A stretch of 64,000 nt of DNA from DASUNP01 sp963728545 (lineage in GTDB: Bacteria; Acidobacteriota; Blastocatellia; UBA7656). A model generated the notes under the pieces. The model had not been told where the DNA came from. It worked only from the letters and a program-made list of their open reading frames with translations, and did not search any database. Positions 1 through 9,407 of the stretch are shown one piece after another (position 1 is the stretch's first letter; every line of letters starts with the position of its first letter). The position numbers were made by a program, and so were the translations under genes. The stretch is from assembly GCA_963728545.1 (NCBI GenBank), contig CAVSKO010000003.1, positions 124,001-188,000 of the forward strand, in the 5' to 3' direction.

Positions 1-1023
1 CGTGTCGGCATAGTTGAACAACATCACGCAATCGGCATCCCGCCCGTCACGCCCCGCGCGGCCCACCTCTTGATAGTAGGCTTCGATTGAGCCGGGGAGG
101 TGAAAGTGAGCGACGAACCGTATGTCTGGTTTGTCTATCCCCATGCCGAAAGCGTTCGTAGCCACGATGGCCTTTGTATCGCCGCGCATGAAGCTCTCTT
201 GCGCGCGCGTTCGCTCGCCCTCATCCATCCCTCCGTGATACGCCTCCGCCGACAGGCCCGCCAGCTTTAGCTTTGCCGTGACCTGCTCGACGCTCTTTCG
301 CGTGGCCGTGTAGATGATGCCTGAGCCCGTTAACCGCGCGCTCAAATCTTTGAGCGTGGCGATCTTCTCTTTCTCGGTCTGGACGTGCAACACGCGCAGA
401 GAAAGGTTCGGGCGATCAAATCCGGCGACAAAGACGCGCGGGTCCGTAAGCCCAAGCTGCTCGCTTATGTCGGCCCTGACCTGCGGCGTGGCGGTCGCGG
501 TGAGCGCGATTATCTGAGGCATGCCCAGACGCTCGGCCGCCTCTTTGAGCCTCAGATAATCGGGCCGAAAATCATGCCCCCAGTGCGATATGCAGTGCGC
601 TTCGTCTATCGCAAATAATTTCACCTTCACTTCCGCGATGGCTTCCGTAAAGGCCTCGCTGCGGAATCGTTCGGGCGCTATGTAGACGAGCTTGTGCTGG
701 CTGCGACGGATTTCGCTCAACCGCCGGTTCACCTCGCCGTAGCTCAAAGAGCTGTTTATAAACGTGGTGGGAATCCCTCGCGCCGCCAGTTGATCAACCT
801 GATCTTTCATCAGGGCTATCAACGGCGAGACGACCAGCGTCACCCCCTCGATCATCAAAGCGGGCAATTGGAAGCAGAGCGATTTGCCTCCGCCCGTCGG
901 CATCACGACGACAGCGTTTTCGCCGTTGAGGACAGCCTCAATGACTTCGGCCTGACCTTCGCGAAAATCTGTAAAACCAAAATGTTTGAAAAGGGCCTCA
1001 CGTGCCCTGCTGATGTCGCTCAC
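1..1023 (-). CDS. recQ: ATP-dependent DNA helicase RecQ, 3' part cut off by window edge
   Basis: My translation of the minus strand gives the N-terminal 341 residues of a RecQ-family 3'-5' DNA helicase used in recombination and fork repair. Visible motifs are Walker A MPTGGGKS near residue 40, a DEAH box in AIDEAHCISHWGHDFRP, the TATA motif and motif VI QEVGRAGRDGR just before the window edge. Both RecA-like lobes are therefore present; the zinc-binding, winged-helix and HRDC regions would lie outside. I chose the GTG at 1021-1023 because its first residues (SDISRAREALFKHFGF) match the usual RecQ start and a GAGG lies 9 bases upstream; another in-frame GTG lies slightly further upstream. The gene is followed in the window by the next minus-strand operon, separated from it by a repeat. 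Confidence 0.93.
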   Translation of the reverse strand, partial: MSDISRAREALFKHFGFTDFREGQAEVIEAVLNGENAVVVMPTGGGKSLCFQLPALMIEGVTLVVSPLIALMKDQVDQLAARGIPTTFINSSLSYGEVNRRLSEIRRSQHKLVYIAPERFRSEAFTEAIAEVKVKLFAIDEAHCISHWGHDFRPDYLRLKEAAERLGMPQIIALTATATPQVRADISEQLGLTDPRVFVAGFDRPNLSLRVLHVQTEKEKIATLKDLSARLTGSGIIYTATRKSVEQVTAKLKLAGLSAEAYHGGMDEGERTRAQESFMRGDTKAIVATNAFGMGIDKPDIRFVAHFHLPGSIEAYYQEVGRAGRDGRDADCVMLFNYADT

Positions 1024-1150
1024 CGAGGAATTCCTCACATCTGTTTGAAGAGTAGGCGTGAACTTAATCGAAGGCCATTTGCAATCTTGGGGCATGCCCC
1101 GTTCTTACTAGAGCGAATTTCATATGAGTGTAAGGTAATGAAAGAAGATT

Positions 1151-1271
1151 CACCGCCGCAGAGACACAGAGAGCACAGAGGGGGCGCAGAGAAAACAGTA
1201 TTCTGCTCTGCGCAATCGCCGCGTGCGAAGCACATCGTCGGCCATATGCGTCCTCTGTGTCTGCGGCGGTG
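1151..1271. repeat. CACAGAG-type imperfect palindrome, copy A
   Basis: The outer arms CACCGCCGCAGAGACACAGA and its complement at 1243-1271 bracket an inner 34-bp module (1217-1250) that recurs at 7171-7204 and, diverged, at 14453-14484 and 49119-49150. Short spurious ORFs over it are shadows. It fills most of the 288-base gap between recQ and the M16 gene. Confidence 0.85.
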
Positions 1272-1311
1272 AGATGTCTCTCTTATCCCGTACATTCAAT
1301 TGAAAACCGCT

Positions 1312-2826
1312 CTATTTCTCGAAAACCCGGTCTACCGGCACGACTTCAACCGCTTTCGGGTTGAATGAAAGTTTATACGTTTCGATAGTCTTGTCCTCTT
1401 CGAGTATCTCTTTCGGCGGAGGCGCGGTGTAGCTTATGGGCGAAGGCTTGCCTTCGAGCGCGGCCTTGCGAAACCCTTCGGCGTCTTTTGTGACGACGAC
1501 AATCTGGACGTTATCGGCTTGCAGATATTTTTTGATCGCTCGATTCACGTCCTCGACCGTGAGCTTCGCCAACCGCTCGCGAATGTAATCGTTAAACGCC
1601 GGTATGCCGTAAAAACGGCTGTCGAGCGCGTAGCCCAGTTGCGCATCCTGAGTCTTGGTCAACACGTTCACATACTTTGTCAGGAACTGGCGCGTCGCCT
1701 CAAAGTCCTCTTTCGATATTCCCTGATCGACCAGCTTTCTCAATTCGAAAAGAGCGGTCCTCAGGGCAAACAATCCGTTCTTCGGCTCGACCGGACGTAT
1801 CCACACTTGAAAGATCTGCTGCTGGCGACCGAGGTTCGGATCGGGCTGGAACTGGAACATCCCGCGCGGGAAGTATTCGATGTATGCGTAGTCGCCATAG
1901 TTGAGGCCGCGAATCTGGCGCAGCCGCTTGTAGAGATGGCTGTTTGAGTTGCGGTGCTGCCCGAAATATGACTCGACCACAAGCAAAGCGGGCCAGTCCG
2001 GGTGCGAGCGAGTCACAGGTATCGGGAAGCCAAACGAGATGGCTGTGCCGGGCGTGTTCTTTTCCAGGATCGTCATTTGAAGCCCGCTTATCTTTTCGGG
2101 CTCAGGCAGCTTGACCGTCGCCGCCTTTCCTGCGGGCAGCTTTGATCCGAAATCCGATTTAACTTTAGCCTCAAACTCTTTCGAGTATCCGCCCGCAAGC
2201 CCAAGCACAAAATTCGCCTGAGTGTAGTTCTCGCGGTAGAAATTCTTTAAATCGTCCAGGGTCAGTTTTTCAAGCGAAGCAATCGTCCCGACGTTATGAT
2301 GGCCGTAAGGGTGGTTTTCATAAATCAGGTTGTAAAGCGTCTCTTTGCCCAGCTCTTCGTCGTTGTTGCCTCGAAGGCTCACCTTGAGATAGTTGATCGA
2401 GTCCTCTTTCAAACGATTAAAATCGTCTTCCCTCCAGCCCGGATCCAACAGCATGTCGGAAATGATCTTGTAGTAAGCCTCCAGGTTGTCGGTGTGAGTC
2501 GTACCGGCAAAGACCGTAACATGCTTATCAACTTGCGAGCCGAAGCCGGTGGCCATCGGGTACATCGCCTGGATGATCTGTTCATACGTGCGGCTGCGGC
2601 TGCCGCCTTGGGAAAGCATCTCCGCCGTCAGCGCGGCCACGCCCTCTTTGCCTTTCGGATCGATGGCTGAGCCTGCGTTAAACAGGAAGCGGAAACTTAC
2701 CAGGGGCGAAGTGTTTGGCATAAGTACCATTGGCAGCTTTGGCGATCCCTTTCCGGCCTGCGCGGCGGCAAGCCCCGGCGTTATCAATGCTAATACTAAA
2801 ACTGCGTTTATCCATTTCATACCCAT
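1312..2826 (-). CDS. M16 family peptidase, non-catalytic subunit
   Basis: A 504-residue insulinase/pitrilysin-family protein with an N-terminal signal peptide (hydrophobic stretch ending LAAAQA), so secreted or periplasmic. At the place where active M16 enzymes have HxxEH this protein reads FNAGSAIDPKGKEGVAALTA, with no zinc ligands, so it is the chamber-forming partner and not a protease by itself. The C-terminal half has the usual second M16 domain. Its ATG (2824-2826) directly abuts the TAA (2827-2829) of the catalytic subunit gene upstream, which fits production of a heterodimer like known bacterial M16B pairs. A second ATG two codons in (MKWINAV) could be the real start. Confidence 0.9.
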   Translation of the reverse strand: MGMKWINAVLVLALITPGLAAAQAGKGSPKLPMVLMPNTSPLVSFRFLFNAGSAIDPKGKEGVAALTAEMLSQGGSRSRTYEQIIQAMYPMATGFGSQVDKHVTVFAGTTHTDNLEAYYKIISDMLLDPGWREDDFNRLKEDSINYLKVSLRGNNDEELGKETLYNLIYENHPYGHHNVGTIASLEKLTLDDLKNFYRENYTQANFVLGLAGGYSKEFEAKVKSDFGSKLPAGKAATVKLPEPEKISGLQMTILEKNTPGTAISFGFPIPVTRSHPDWPALLVVESYFGQHRNSNSHLYKRLRQIRGLNYGDYAYIEYFPRGMFQFQPDPNLGRQQQIFQVWIRPVEPKNGLFALRTALFELRKLVDQGISKEDFEATRQFLTKYVNVLTKTQDAQLGYALDSRFYGIPAFNDYIRERLAKLTVEDVNRAIKKYLQADNVQIVVVTKDAEGFRKAALEGKPSPISYTAPPPKEILEEDKTIETYKLSFNPKAVEVVPVDRVFEK

Positions 2827-4164
2827 TTACATCTTCTCCTTGCTCGCGAGAGTCACCACCGTACGATGCTTTTCGACGAAGTAGCGGCTTGCCATCTGTT
2901 GAATGTCTTCGGGAGTGATCGAAGCATAAACGTCGAAAAGCTTGTTGATTGCTTCGGGCGTGCGGCGGAGAGCAACGTACGGAGCAAGTGTCGAGGCGAT
3001 GGCTTCGGAATTGTCCATCGTGAGCGCAAACGAATACTTGAGATTCGATTTGACCGCTTCGAGTCTTTCTTTCGACACCTTTGTCGTCTTAAAGGAATCG
3101 AACGTCTTTATGATCTCCTGGCGGACGTAATTCACATCTTTCGGGTCCTTGACGCGCGCCATCACGGTCAACAGGTAAGGATCAACGTGGTCTTCAAACG
3201 CGGCAAACAGCGTGTCAACTTTTTGCTCTTTGATTACGAGCCGCTGATACAGCTCCGAGTTTTGAGAGAAGCCGAGGTTGCTTATCAGATCCATCGAAGG
3301 CATGTCCTTCTGCTCGTCCGAGAAGGCCGGCCCCTTGTAAGCGACCGCGACCCAGGGCAGAGTCGGCGCGGGCCAGTCGACGTGCGTTGTAAGCTCTTTT
3401 GTCTGCTCGGCCTCGTTCGGGATCGGCGACTTGTACTGGCCGCGCGTCCAGGTGCCCCAGTATTTCTTCGTCATCTGAAGCGCGTCCTCGCGCTTCACAT
3501 CGCCCGCTATGATGATCGTCGTGTACTCGGGGCGATAGAAACGTTTAAAAAACTCCAGGCTGTACTCATACTGGTTCGGCATGTTCTCGACATCGCGCAA
3601 GAACCCCATAGTCGTGTGCTTATAGGTGTGCGATTGGAACGCGGTGTCGCGCAGAGCTTCAAAGAGCTTGGTAATAGGGTTCGACGCATTCTTGTTGTAC
3701 TCGCCCAGCACGGCGCGGGTCTCTGTTTTGAAGAGGTCTTCCGGCACTTTCAGATTTTGAAAGCGGTCGGCCTCGACAGACATTATCTGGTCGAGATCCT
3801 CTTTTGAGAAAGTCGCGTGGTAGACCGTCCGGTCGTCGCTCGTGTAAGCGTTCGTATCAGCCCCCGCGTTTTTGAATATCTCGTTATAGGCTTCGGCTGA
3901 ATACTTCTCGGTGCCGCGAAACATCAGGTGTTCGAACAGGTGAGCAAAGCCCGATTTCCCCGGCTCGACTTCGTTGCGCGACCCCGTCTGAACGACTATG
4001 TATAGCGAGACGAGGTTCGGGTAATCTGTAGGCACGGTGATTAACCGCAGCCCATTCGGCAGATCATCGATAGAATATTTGTAAGGAAAAATTTTGTTAC
4101 CCTCCACTGCCAGTGCAGGCAAAGTCAATGCTAACAGGACAAAGAACGATACTAAAACTTTCAT
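2827..4164 (-). CDS. M16 family zinc metalloprotease, catalytic subunit
   Basis: A 445-residue secreted M16 peptidase. Signal peptide residues 1-19 (MKVLVSFFVLLALTLPALA). The inverted zinc motif HLFEH is at residues 75-79 and the distal zinc-ligand glutamate, expected 76 residues later, is E155 in LGEYNKN. The usual C-terminal M16 domain follows. It is the first gene of a two-gene operon with the inactive subunit (stop and start codons abut). It probably degrades peptides outside the cytoplasm; the actual substrate cannot be read from sequence. Its upstream region carries a small CACAGAG palindrome. Confidence 0.93.
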   Translation of the reverse strand: MKVLVSFFVLLALTLPALAVEGNKIFPYKYSIDDLPNGLRLITVPTDYPNLVSLYIVVQTGSRNEVEPGKSGFAHLFEHLMFRGTEKYSAEAYNEIFKNAGADTNAYTSDDRTVYHATFSKEDLDQIMSVEADRFQNLKVPEDLFKTETRAVLGEYNKNASNPITKLFEALRDTAFQSHTYKHTTMGFLRDVENMPNQYEYSLEFFKRFYRPEYTTIIIAGDVKREDALQMTKKYWGTWTRGQYKSPIPNEAEQTKELTTHVDWPAPTLPWVAVAYKGPAFSDEQKDMPSMDLISNLGFSQNSELYQRLVIKEQKVDTLFAAFEDHVDPYLLTVMARVKDPKDVNYVRQEIIKTFDSFKTTKVSKERLEAVKSNLKYSFALTMDNSEAIASTLAPYVALRRTPEAINKLFDVYASITPEDIQQMASRYFVEKHRTVVTLASKEKM

Positions 4165-4240
4165 GTCTCTTCCCCTCTTTAATTCTTAAACTTAAATTAT
4201 TGATGATTGAAACAGCGTTGGCAAGCTTCTGAAAGGGCAT

Positions 4241-4300
4241 GCCACAGAGGCACAGAGCCACAGAGAAAAGAGTGATAAAAAATCTCTGTGGCTCCGTGGC
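4241..4300. repeat. CACAGAG-type palindrome, short copy without inner module
   Basis: The arms GCCACAGAGGCACAGAGCCA and AATCTCTGTGGCTCCGTGGC form a hairpin between two minus-strand genes. Same family as 1151-1271 and 7108-7224 but lacking the 34-bp inner module, so it shows the simple state of this repeat. It ends 12 bases from the stop of the 4312-5430 gene and may act as its terminator. Confidence 0.8.
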
Positions 4301-4311
4301 AAACAATTGAT

Positions 4312-5430
4312 TTATTTTACGAGCGAGAAATCGGGATTGTTTTTACGACGCCAGACGAATCCGTCCAGAACGTAATGAGTGATCTGTGGCAAGGCGAGCA
4401 GCGGCACGATTAACATCTTGAGCGAGGCGAGCGTCCATCCGTCGCCAAAAAGATAATCTCGCTCGTGCCACACGCTCCGGTCCCAGAACATCTCTTCGGC
4501 ATAGGCCAGCGCCCAGAGTATAAGAAGAAAGATCACAGGCCCGCGCGCGAACAGGCGAAACGGGCCGCGCCCTTCCGCTTTTTGCAAGCGCGCCCGCCCG
4601 TACCAGTAGATCAAAGCCAGGTAAGGCACGCCGTGGATGATGACGTTCGTGACCGTGAAAGCGTAATCGGAATTGAAAGCCACTATTCCGACATACCAGC
4701 ACACGGCGGTCGTAACGACCACGATGTCTTTGCCAGGATTGATCAACCCTCGCGCCCGCCAGCGATAGACCGCATTTATCGCGTAAGCCGCAAGCGCAGC
4801 CCAATAGACGGGCTCGGCTACGCGGGCGATGACCTCGGGCACGCCTGTAAAATCTTTTGCCAGAAACCACCAGAACCCGCGCGGCAAGTGCGCGTGCCAG
4901 TAGATGAGCGGATAGATCGTAGCCGCGTAAATCGCTACGGTGTCGATCCACTTGCTTAGGCGGTCGCGCTCGCCCGCGCGCGCGCGATATAGCGCGACCC
5001 AGCCGTATTGCTGGCGTATGAAATGAAAGACCGCCAGGTAAGCAAGCGTGCGCCAGAAAGTCAGCTCGCCTTCTGAGTAAAGCGCAACGCCCAGAGCATA
5101 TCCAAGCAGCGGCACGAGCGCGTAAAGCCAGGGCCTTCGTTTCAGTTCGTCTGTGTCCAGATAAACGCGAAAGCCCGTCGCGTAGACGTGCGCCACATCG
5201 ATGAGCAGGACTGCGGGAACCCACGCCCAGTCAGGCGTGTCGTCGTAAAGCACGCCCGTCTGCGCTCCAATCCACAATGCCGCGAGCGATACGAGCGCGC
5301 TTCCTAGGAATACCGACAGATCAACGCGCTGCGAAAATAACCATTTCGCGCGAGGCTCAGAGAGAGAATAAACCGGCGCATCGCCTGTCTGGTATTTTGT
5401 ATCAACAGCACTTTTCACACTGCTTGTCAT
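4312..5430 (-). CDS. Polytopic membrane protein of unknown function
   Basis: A 372-residue protein with about 8 hydrophobic segments, beginning after a roughly 35-residue hydrophilic N-terminus. A conserved-looking stretch is FHFIRQQYGWVALYR in the middle, plus HVYATGFRVYLDT near residue 85 and a C-terminal HYVLDGFVWRRKN. Histidines in or near membrane segments (HVYATG, FHFIRQQ, THYVLDG) could bind metal or heme, but this is inference. I do not recognise the family. Its ATG overlaps the TGA of the FAD oxidoreductase gene (ATGA at 5427-5430), so the two are translationally coupled and likely act together, for instance a membrane partner of a redox enzyme. Confidence 0.8.
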   Translation of the reverse strand: MTSSVKSAVDTKYQTGDAPVYSLSEPRAKWLFSQRVDLSVFLGSALVSLAALWIGAQTGVLYDDTPDWAWVPAVLLIDVAHVYATGFRVYLDTDELKRRPWLYALVPLLGYALGVALYSEGELTFWRTLAYLAVFHFIRQQYGWVALYRARAGERDRLSKWIDTVAIYAATIYPLIYWHAHLPRGFWWFLAKDFTGVPEVIARVAEPVYWAALAAYAINAVYRWRARGLINPGKDIVVVTTAVCWYVGIVAFNSDYAFTVTNVIIHGVPYLALIYWYGRARLQKAEGRGPFRLFARGPVIFLLILWALAYAEEMFWDRSVWHERDYLFGDGWTLASLKMLIVPLLALPQITHYVLDGFVWRRKNNPDFSLVK

Positions 5431-7064
5431 ACGCTTCGCCCTCTGGAAGCCAGCACTTCGTCAGCCGCTCGAAGGCCATGATAAAACGCTTCTTCGAATA
5501 GCGCGACGCCGCTCAAGTCTGAATGCGCGAAATGGATTCCGCGAAATGGTTGCGAAGCCCGCGCGCGCGCCTCGCTCCACACGAAGCCGGGGCGCGGTCT
5601 TATCATCGCGTGCCCCCAGCGCATGACGTCGAGCCTTTCAACCTGCGAGCGTATGTCAGGATGGGCGCGCGTCAAATCCGTGAGCGTCACATCAGCCCAA
5701 TCGGCCCACTCGGCGGCAAGCAGACGCGACCGGGCGGCTCGCGCATCGTGGTCGCACAACGGGTAATAATAAGTGAAGACGGTCGGGCCGCGATCAAGCC
5801 CGCGCTGGTGCGTCGCGGCCACGTATCCGAGCGACTTGCTCTCATAAATAACGTTGTCCCACGCGAGCGGAAAGCCCCGGCTCTGCGGCCTGTCTTTCAA
5901 AAAAAGATTCGCCACCATCCACGCGCCGTACTCAAACTCTCGGACGTGCGCAGGCGCGCTTTCGCGGTACGGGCGGATCAAGAAGCGAGTCAGAAAATGC
6001 GGCGCGGCAAAGATCACGCGGTCGGCGTGAAAGCCCGTGGCCGATTGGCCTTCGTGGTCTATGGCGACGACATCAACGCCGCTGCGGCCATTCGCGTCAA
6101 CGGGAATTATCTCTGACGCGGCAAGGCCGAGCCGAACTTTCGCCCGCGCTTTGTTATAAAGATGAGCGACCAGCCGCCCGTTGCCTTCGGGCCAGGTTAT
6201 GAGCGGGCGGGCCTCTTCGCCCGGAATTGCAACGCGCGAGGCCGAGTAAAAGAGTCCCGCCCACGCGCTCGTCTGGTCCAGAGTCATCCCGTAATCATCG
6301 CGGCATCCGTAATCAATTAGCCACCTCAGTCGCGGCGAATTCCACCCTTTTTGATCGAGGTACTCGGCCATCGAAATTTTGTCGAGCGCCGTCACTTCCC
6401 CGTCCGTAGAGCAAGCCGCGACGGGAATAGTAAACGCGCGCCGACCTCGTCCGTCGCGCCACGCGACCCAGCGATTGACTTCCCGGTTGAAGGCATCGAG
6501 TTGAGCCAGATCGTCATCGCTCGCACCGGCCCGCAGATAAAGACCTTCATACCACCGGCCTCGATAATAGATGCGCTCTTCGGGGTCGCGGCAGAGGTGT
6601 TGCTCGGCCACGATGGGCTGGCCGTCGGCGGCGCGGCCTTCGAGTATGCCCATCTCGTCAAGCAGCGCGATGAGGTCGCGATTCTCTTTCATCGGCGCGG
6701 GGAGGTAATGCGCTCCCCAGGGGTAAGCCACTACGGCGGAGTTTCCGCTCCGCGCAGTCCCGCCCGGCTCGCGCTCAAGCTCAAGCATCGCGAAATCATC
6801 AAAGCCCGCTTTCAACAATCGCCACGCCGCCGCGAGTCCCGCGACCCCTCCCCCGACGATTACTACTCCCACGCGCTCCCAGTGATCTTTGTCGGGCGCG
6901 ATGGCCGGGCCGTTTCGCAAACGATGACCGAGCGAATCGGACGCGCCGACTATTTCCCCGGCGGGCAAGGGAGGCATTTCGCGTGTGCTGCACGCGGCGA
7001 GCGCGGCTGGAACGCCGAGCAACGCCGCCAGCACCTCGCGCCTTGTGAAATTATTTCGGTTCAC
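5427..7064 (-). CDS. FAD-dependent amine-oxidase-like oxidoreductase, exported lipoprotein-like
   Basis: A 545-residue flavoprotein. The N-terminus has a twin-arginine-like TRREVLAALLG followed by a lipobox-like LAAC around residue 25, suggesting export in folded form and possibly lipid attachment. The Rossmann FAD motif VVIVGGGVAGLAAAWRL is at about 67-83, with the acidic residue of the second strand in LELERE. The C-terminal FAD-contact segment (GIHFAHSDLSGVALFEEAFYHG) is also typical of NAD(P)-binding_8/amine-oxidase family proteins. The substrate is unknown. It is coupled by ATGA overlap to a polytopic membrane protein downstream. A CACAGAG palindrome separates it from the gene behind it. 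Confidence 0.88.
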   Translation of the reverse strand: MNRNNFTRREVLAALLGVPAALAACSTREMPPLPAGEIVGASDSLGHRLRNGPAIAPDKDHWERVGVVIVGGGVAGLAAAWRLLKAGFDDFAMLELEREPGGTARSGNSAVVAYPWGAHYLPAPMKENRDLIALLDEMGILEGRAADGQPIVAEQHLCRDPEERIYYRGRWYEGLYLRAGASDDDLAQLDAFNREVNRWVAWRDGRGRRAFTIPVAACSTDGEVTALDKISMAEYLDQKGWNSPRLRWLIDYGCRDDYGMTLDQTSAWAGLFYSASRVAIPGEEARPLITWPEGNGRLVAHLYNKARAKVRLGLAASEIIPVDANGRSGVDVVAIDHEGQSATGFHADRVIFAAPHFLTRFLIRPYRESAPAHVREFEYGAWMVANLFLKDRPQSRGFPLAWDNVIYESKSLGYVAATHQRGLDRGPTVFTYYYPLCDHDARAARSRLLAAEWADWADVTLTDLTRAHPDIRSQVERLDVMRWGHAMIRPRPGFVWSEARARASQPFRGIHFAHSDLSGVALFEEAFYHGLRAADEVLASRGRSV

Positions 7065-7107
7065 AAAGAGAGCTTAGTCTCCAACAGAGCTGTAAGTTAT
7101 TACCCTT

Positions 7108-7224
7108 CACCGCAGAGACACAGAGAACACAGAGCGGGCGCAGAGCAGGCGTTGGTTTTCTCTGCGCCCCCGCCGCGTGCGAAGCACATCATCGGCCATA
7201 TGCGTTCTCTGTGTCTCTGCGGTG
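7108..7224. repeat. CACAGAG-type imperfect palindrome, copy B
   Basis: Outer arms CACCGCAGAGACACAGAGAA and its complement, with the same 34-bp inner module as copy A at 7171-7204, one base different (CATCATCGG for CATCGTCGG). It ends 26 bases before the stop codon of the neighbouring gene. Confidence 0.85.
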
Positions 7225-7250
7225 AGTTTTCTCCATCTGACTTGATCTTG

Positions 7251-7841
7251 TTATTTCGTTGACAGCCTGCGCGTGATGACGACGACCTCTTTGCCGCCGA
7301 ATGCGGTTCCGGGAACCGTTACGCCGACGAACTCATAGCCGTTCTTTCCGGCTTCGGATATCTCTTTTTGCATGGTCCCGGTTTTTTTAGTAGCAAGCAG
7401 CTTGTATTCGTAGCGCGGCGGATTTGAGTTCTTGTCCCGCTCTAATATCACTACGACCTCGCGGCCTCCGAACGTCGAGCCGAAAACGGACTGCCCTTTG
7501 TACTCGAAGCCCGCGTCGCCCGCTTCCTGCAACTCTTTCTGCATAGTCGAAGTCTTGTTCGTAGCAAGCAGCTTGTATTCGTAAACGGCGCGACTGTCTG
7601 CCGCCAGCTTCGACATAATCACGACGACCTCCGAGCCGCCGAAAGACGTCTCGCCTCCCATCACTCCTGCAAACCGATAGCCTTCTTCCGATGCCTGGTT
7701 CATCTCCTTCTGCATAGTCGAGGTCTTATTCGTAGCAAGCAACTTGTATTGATACTCTTTGTTTCCCGAATCGGTCGCCTGGGTTTGTCCGTATCCCACG
7801 CCGGCCAGACATAACAAGATAATCGAAACTCTTATAAACAT
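7251..7841 (-). CDS. Secreted protein of three tandem DUF4177-like repeats
   Basis: A 196-residue protein: signal peptide 1-18 (MFIRVSIILLCLAGVGYG), then three near-identical units starting at about residues 31, 88 and 145. Each unit reads YEYKLLATNKTSTMQKE, a GY/GF-containing turn, then FGGxEVVVI, the pattern of small DUF4177-type alpha-beta modules. The start at 7841 is preceded by GAGGAGAAG at good spacing; an upstream in-frame start is less likely because it would overlap the previous gene's stop. It lies 20 bases behind the spermidine-synthase-like gene and is the last gene of that strand's cluster. Function unknown; the high identity between repeats suggests recent internal duplication. 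Confidence 0.85.
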   Translation of the reverse strand: MFIRVSIILLCLAGVGYGQTQATDSGNKEYQYKLLATNKTSTMQKEMNQASEEGYRFAGVMGGETSFGGSEVVVIMSKLAADSRAVYEYKLLATNKTSTMQKELQEAGDAGFEYKGQSVFGSTFGGREVVVILERDKNSNPPRYEYKLLATKKTGTMQKEISEAGKNGYEFVGVTVPGTAFGGKEVVVITRRLSTK

Positions 7842-7861
7842 TCTCTTCTCCTCACGGTAAA

Positions 7862-9367
7862 TTATTCCCATCGCTTCCATTCTGATTCGTAATATCGCAC
7901 CAGGGCTTGATTATTCAACCTATTTATCTCAACCGGAACAGGGGCCAGGTCGGCGGGTATGACAAAGAGCGACGCCATCGCCCCGCCGTCCAGAAAGCGC
8001 AGCCCTGCGAGCGCGCTTCGGGGCGGCTCGAACGGCTCGCGGCGCGCGAGCGTGAAGCCCCACACGCCGCCGAATGACGGGACGGGCGAATGGTAAGGCC
8101 TGACGGCAAACCCTGCGGCCTCGATGGTCTTCACTATGCACCAGTACGACGCGCGGGCGGAGAGCGGCGAAGTGCATTGCACACTGATGGCCGCATCGGG
8201 CGCGAGACGCTCTTTCAGCAAGCGATAAAACCGTGTCGTGTAAAGCTTGCCCAGCGCAAAGGTGTTCGGGTCCGGAAAATCAACGATCGCCACGTCAAAG
8301 CTTTCGTCGATCTCTTCAAGCCATATCATCGCGTCTTTATTGATTACGCGGACTCGCGGGTCAGAGAACGAATAATTATTCAACTCTGCGAGCGGAGGGA
8401 GCGCGTCCGAAAGAGCCGTCATATCAGGGTCGAGATCGACCAGCGTCACCTGTTCGACGGATGGGTATTTTAAGACTTCGCGCAATGCCAGCCCGTCGCC
8501 GCCGCCCAGCACAAGCGCGCGGCGCGGGTTGTTTGCCAGCGTCATCGCCGGATGCACCAGCGATTCATGATAGCGGTATTCGTCAGCCGAGCTGAATTGA
8601 AGATGGCCGTTTAGAAAAAGCTGAAAGCCCGCGCGATTTCTCGTGACCACTATTCGTTGATAATGCGTCGTGCGCGAATAAATGATCTGGTCTACGAACA
8701 GGTCGTCATCGGCCAGAGAGGTGAGCGAATCGGCTTTGATGACGCCTATGACAAGCAGCACGATCACTATAGCGGCGCGCGCGCGCAAGCCCGTAACCTC
8801 GCCCTTGATCAAGGGCCGCATCGACCATGTGCCCCACAACCCGACCCCCGCGTTCAGCAAGCCTATCAAAAGCGACGTGCGTACCAATCCCAGCCGGGGC
8901 ACCAGAAAGAGCGGGAACAGAAGCGAGGCCAGCAGCGCGCCTATGTAATCGAACGCCAGCACTCGCGAGACGATCTCTTTGAAATCGAGATGGTCTTTCA
9001 GTATTCGCATCAACAGCGGGATTTCCAGTCCGACCAGCACGCCTATTGCGAAGACGATTGAGTAGAGAACTATTTGAAAACTTGTGAGCCGCGCGAATGA
9101 AAGGAAGAGCAGCGGGGCCGAGGCCCCTCCGACCAGCGCCACCGCAAGCTCAACTTCTACAAATCGCTTTGCGAGGTTCGAATCAAGGAACCTTGACAGC
9201 CACGCTCCCACGCCCATCGCGAACAGGTAGATGCCGATGATGAGCGAAAATTGTGTTACCGAGTCGCCCAGGACGTAGCTTGCGAGCGTCCCGGCGAGCA
9301 GCTCATAAACCAGTCCGCACGTGGCTATGATGAGAACGTTCAGAAAGAGTATCGGGGTGCGATTCAT
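7862..9367 (-). CDS. speE: Membrane-bound spermidine-synthase-like aminopropyltransferase
   Basis: A 501-residue fusion of about seven transmembrane segments (residues 1-215) and a cytoplasmic SpeE-type domain. The domain has the decarboxylated-SAM binding motif LVLGGGDGLALRE (286-298), the acidic VDLDPD (310-315) and IVDFPDPNTFALGKLYTTRFY (361-381), where D363/D366 match the acidic pair of aminopropyltransferases. The family transfers an aminopropyl group from decarboxylated SAM to an amine. SpeD, which makes that donor, is encoded in the same cluster at 12946-13350. The acceptor is not known and need not be putrescine. A 40-base gap separates it from the HEAYH protein gene upstream. The symbol refers to the domain only. 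Confidence 0.88.
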   Translation of the reverse strand: MNRTPILFLNVLIIATCGLVYELLAGTLASYVLGDSVTQFSLIIGIYLFAMGVGAWLSRFLDSNLAKRFVEVELAVALVGGASAPLLFLSFARLTSFQIVLYSIVFAIGVLVGLEIPLLMRILKDHLDFKEIVSRVLAFDYIGALLASLLFPLFLVPRLGLVRTSLLIGLLNAGVGLWGTWSMRPLIKGEVTGLRARAAIVIVLLVIGVIKADSLTSLADDDLFVDQIIYSRTTHYQRIVVTRNRAGFQLFLNGHLQFSSADEYRYHESLVHPAMTLANNPRRALVLGGGDGLALREVLKYPSVEQVTLVDLDPDMTALSDALPPLAELNNYSFSDPRVRVINKDAMIWLEEIDESFDVAIVDFPDPNTFALGKLYTTRFYRLLKERLAPDAAISVQCTSPLSARASYWCIVKTIEAAGFAVRPYHSPVPSFGGVWGFTLARREPFEPPRSALAGLRFLDGGAMASLFVIPADLAPVPVEINRLNNQALVRYYESEWKRWE

Positions 9368-9407
9368 ATATGGTTAGCAATAGGGAGCAAATCGTTCGGC
9401 GTCAAGT

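Noticed and set aside
1035..1295. 86-residue ORF rich in Arg, Cys and His
   Set aside because: Encoded by the CACAGAG palindrome; the same false peptide type appears at 7108-7224.
9175..9195. GGTTCGAATC-like tRNA T-loop
   Set aside because: Single motif inside the SpeE-like coding region; no acceptor stem or anticodon arm around it. No tRNA gene was found in the window.
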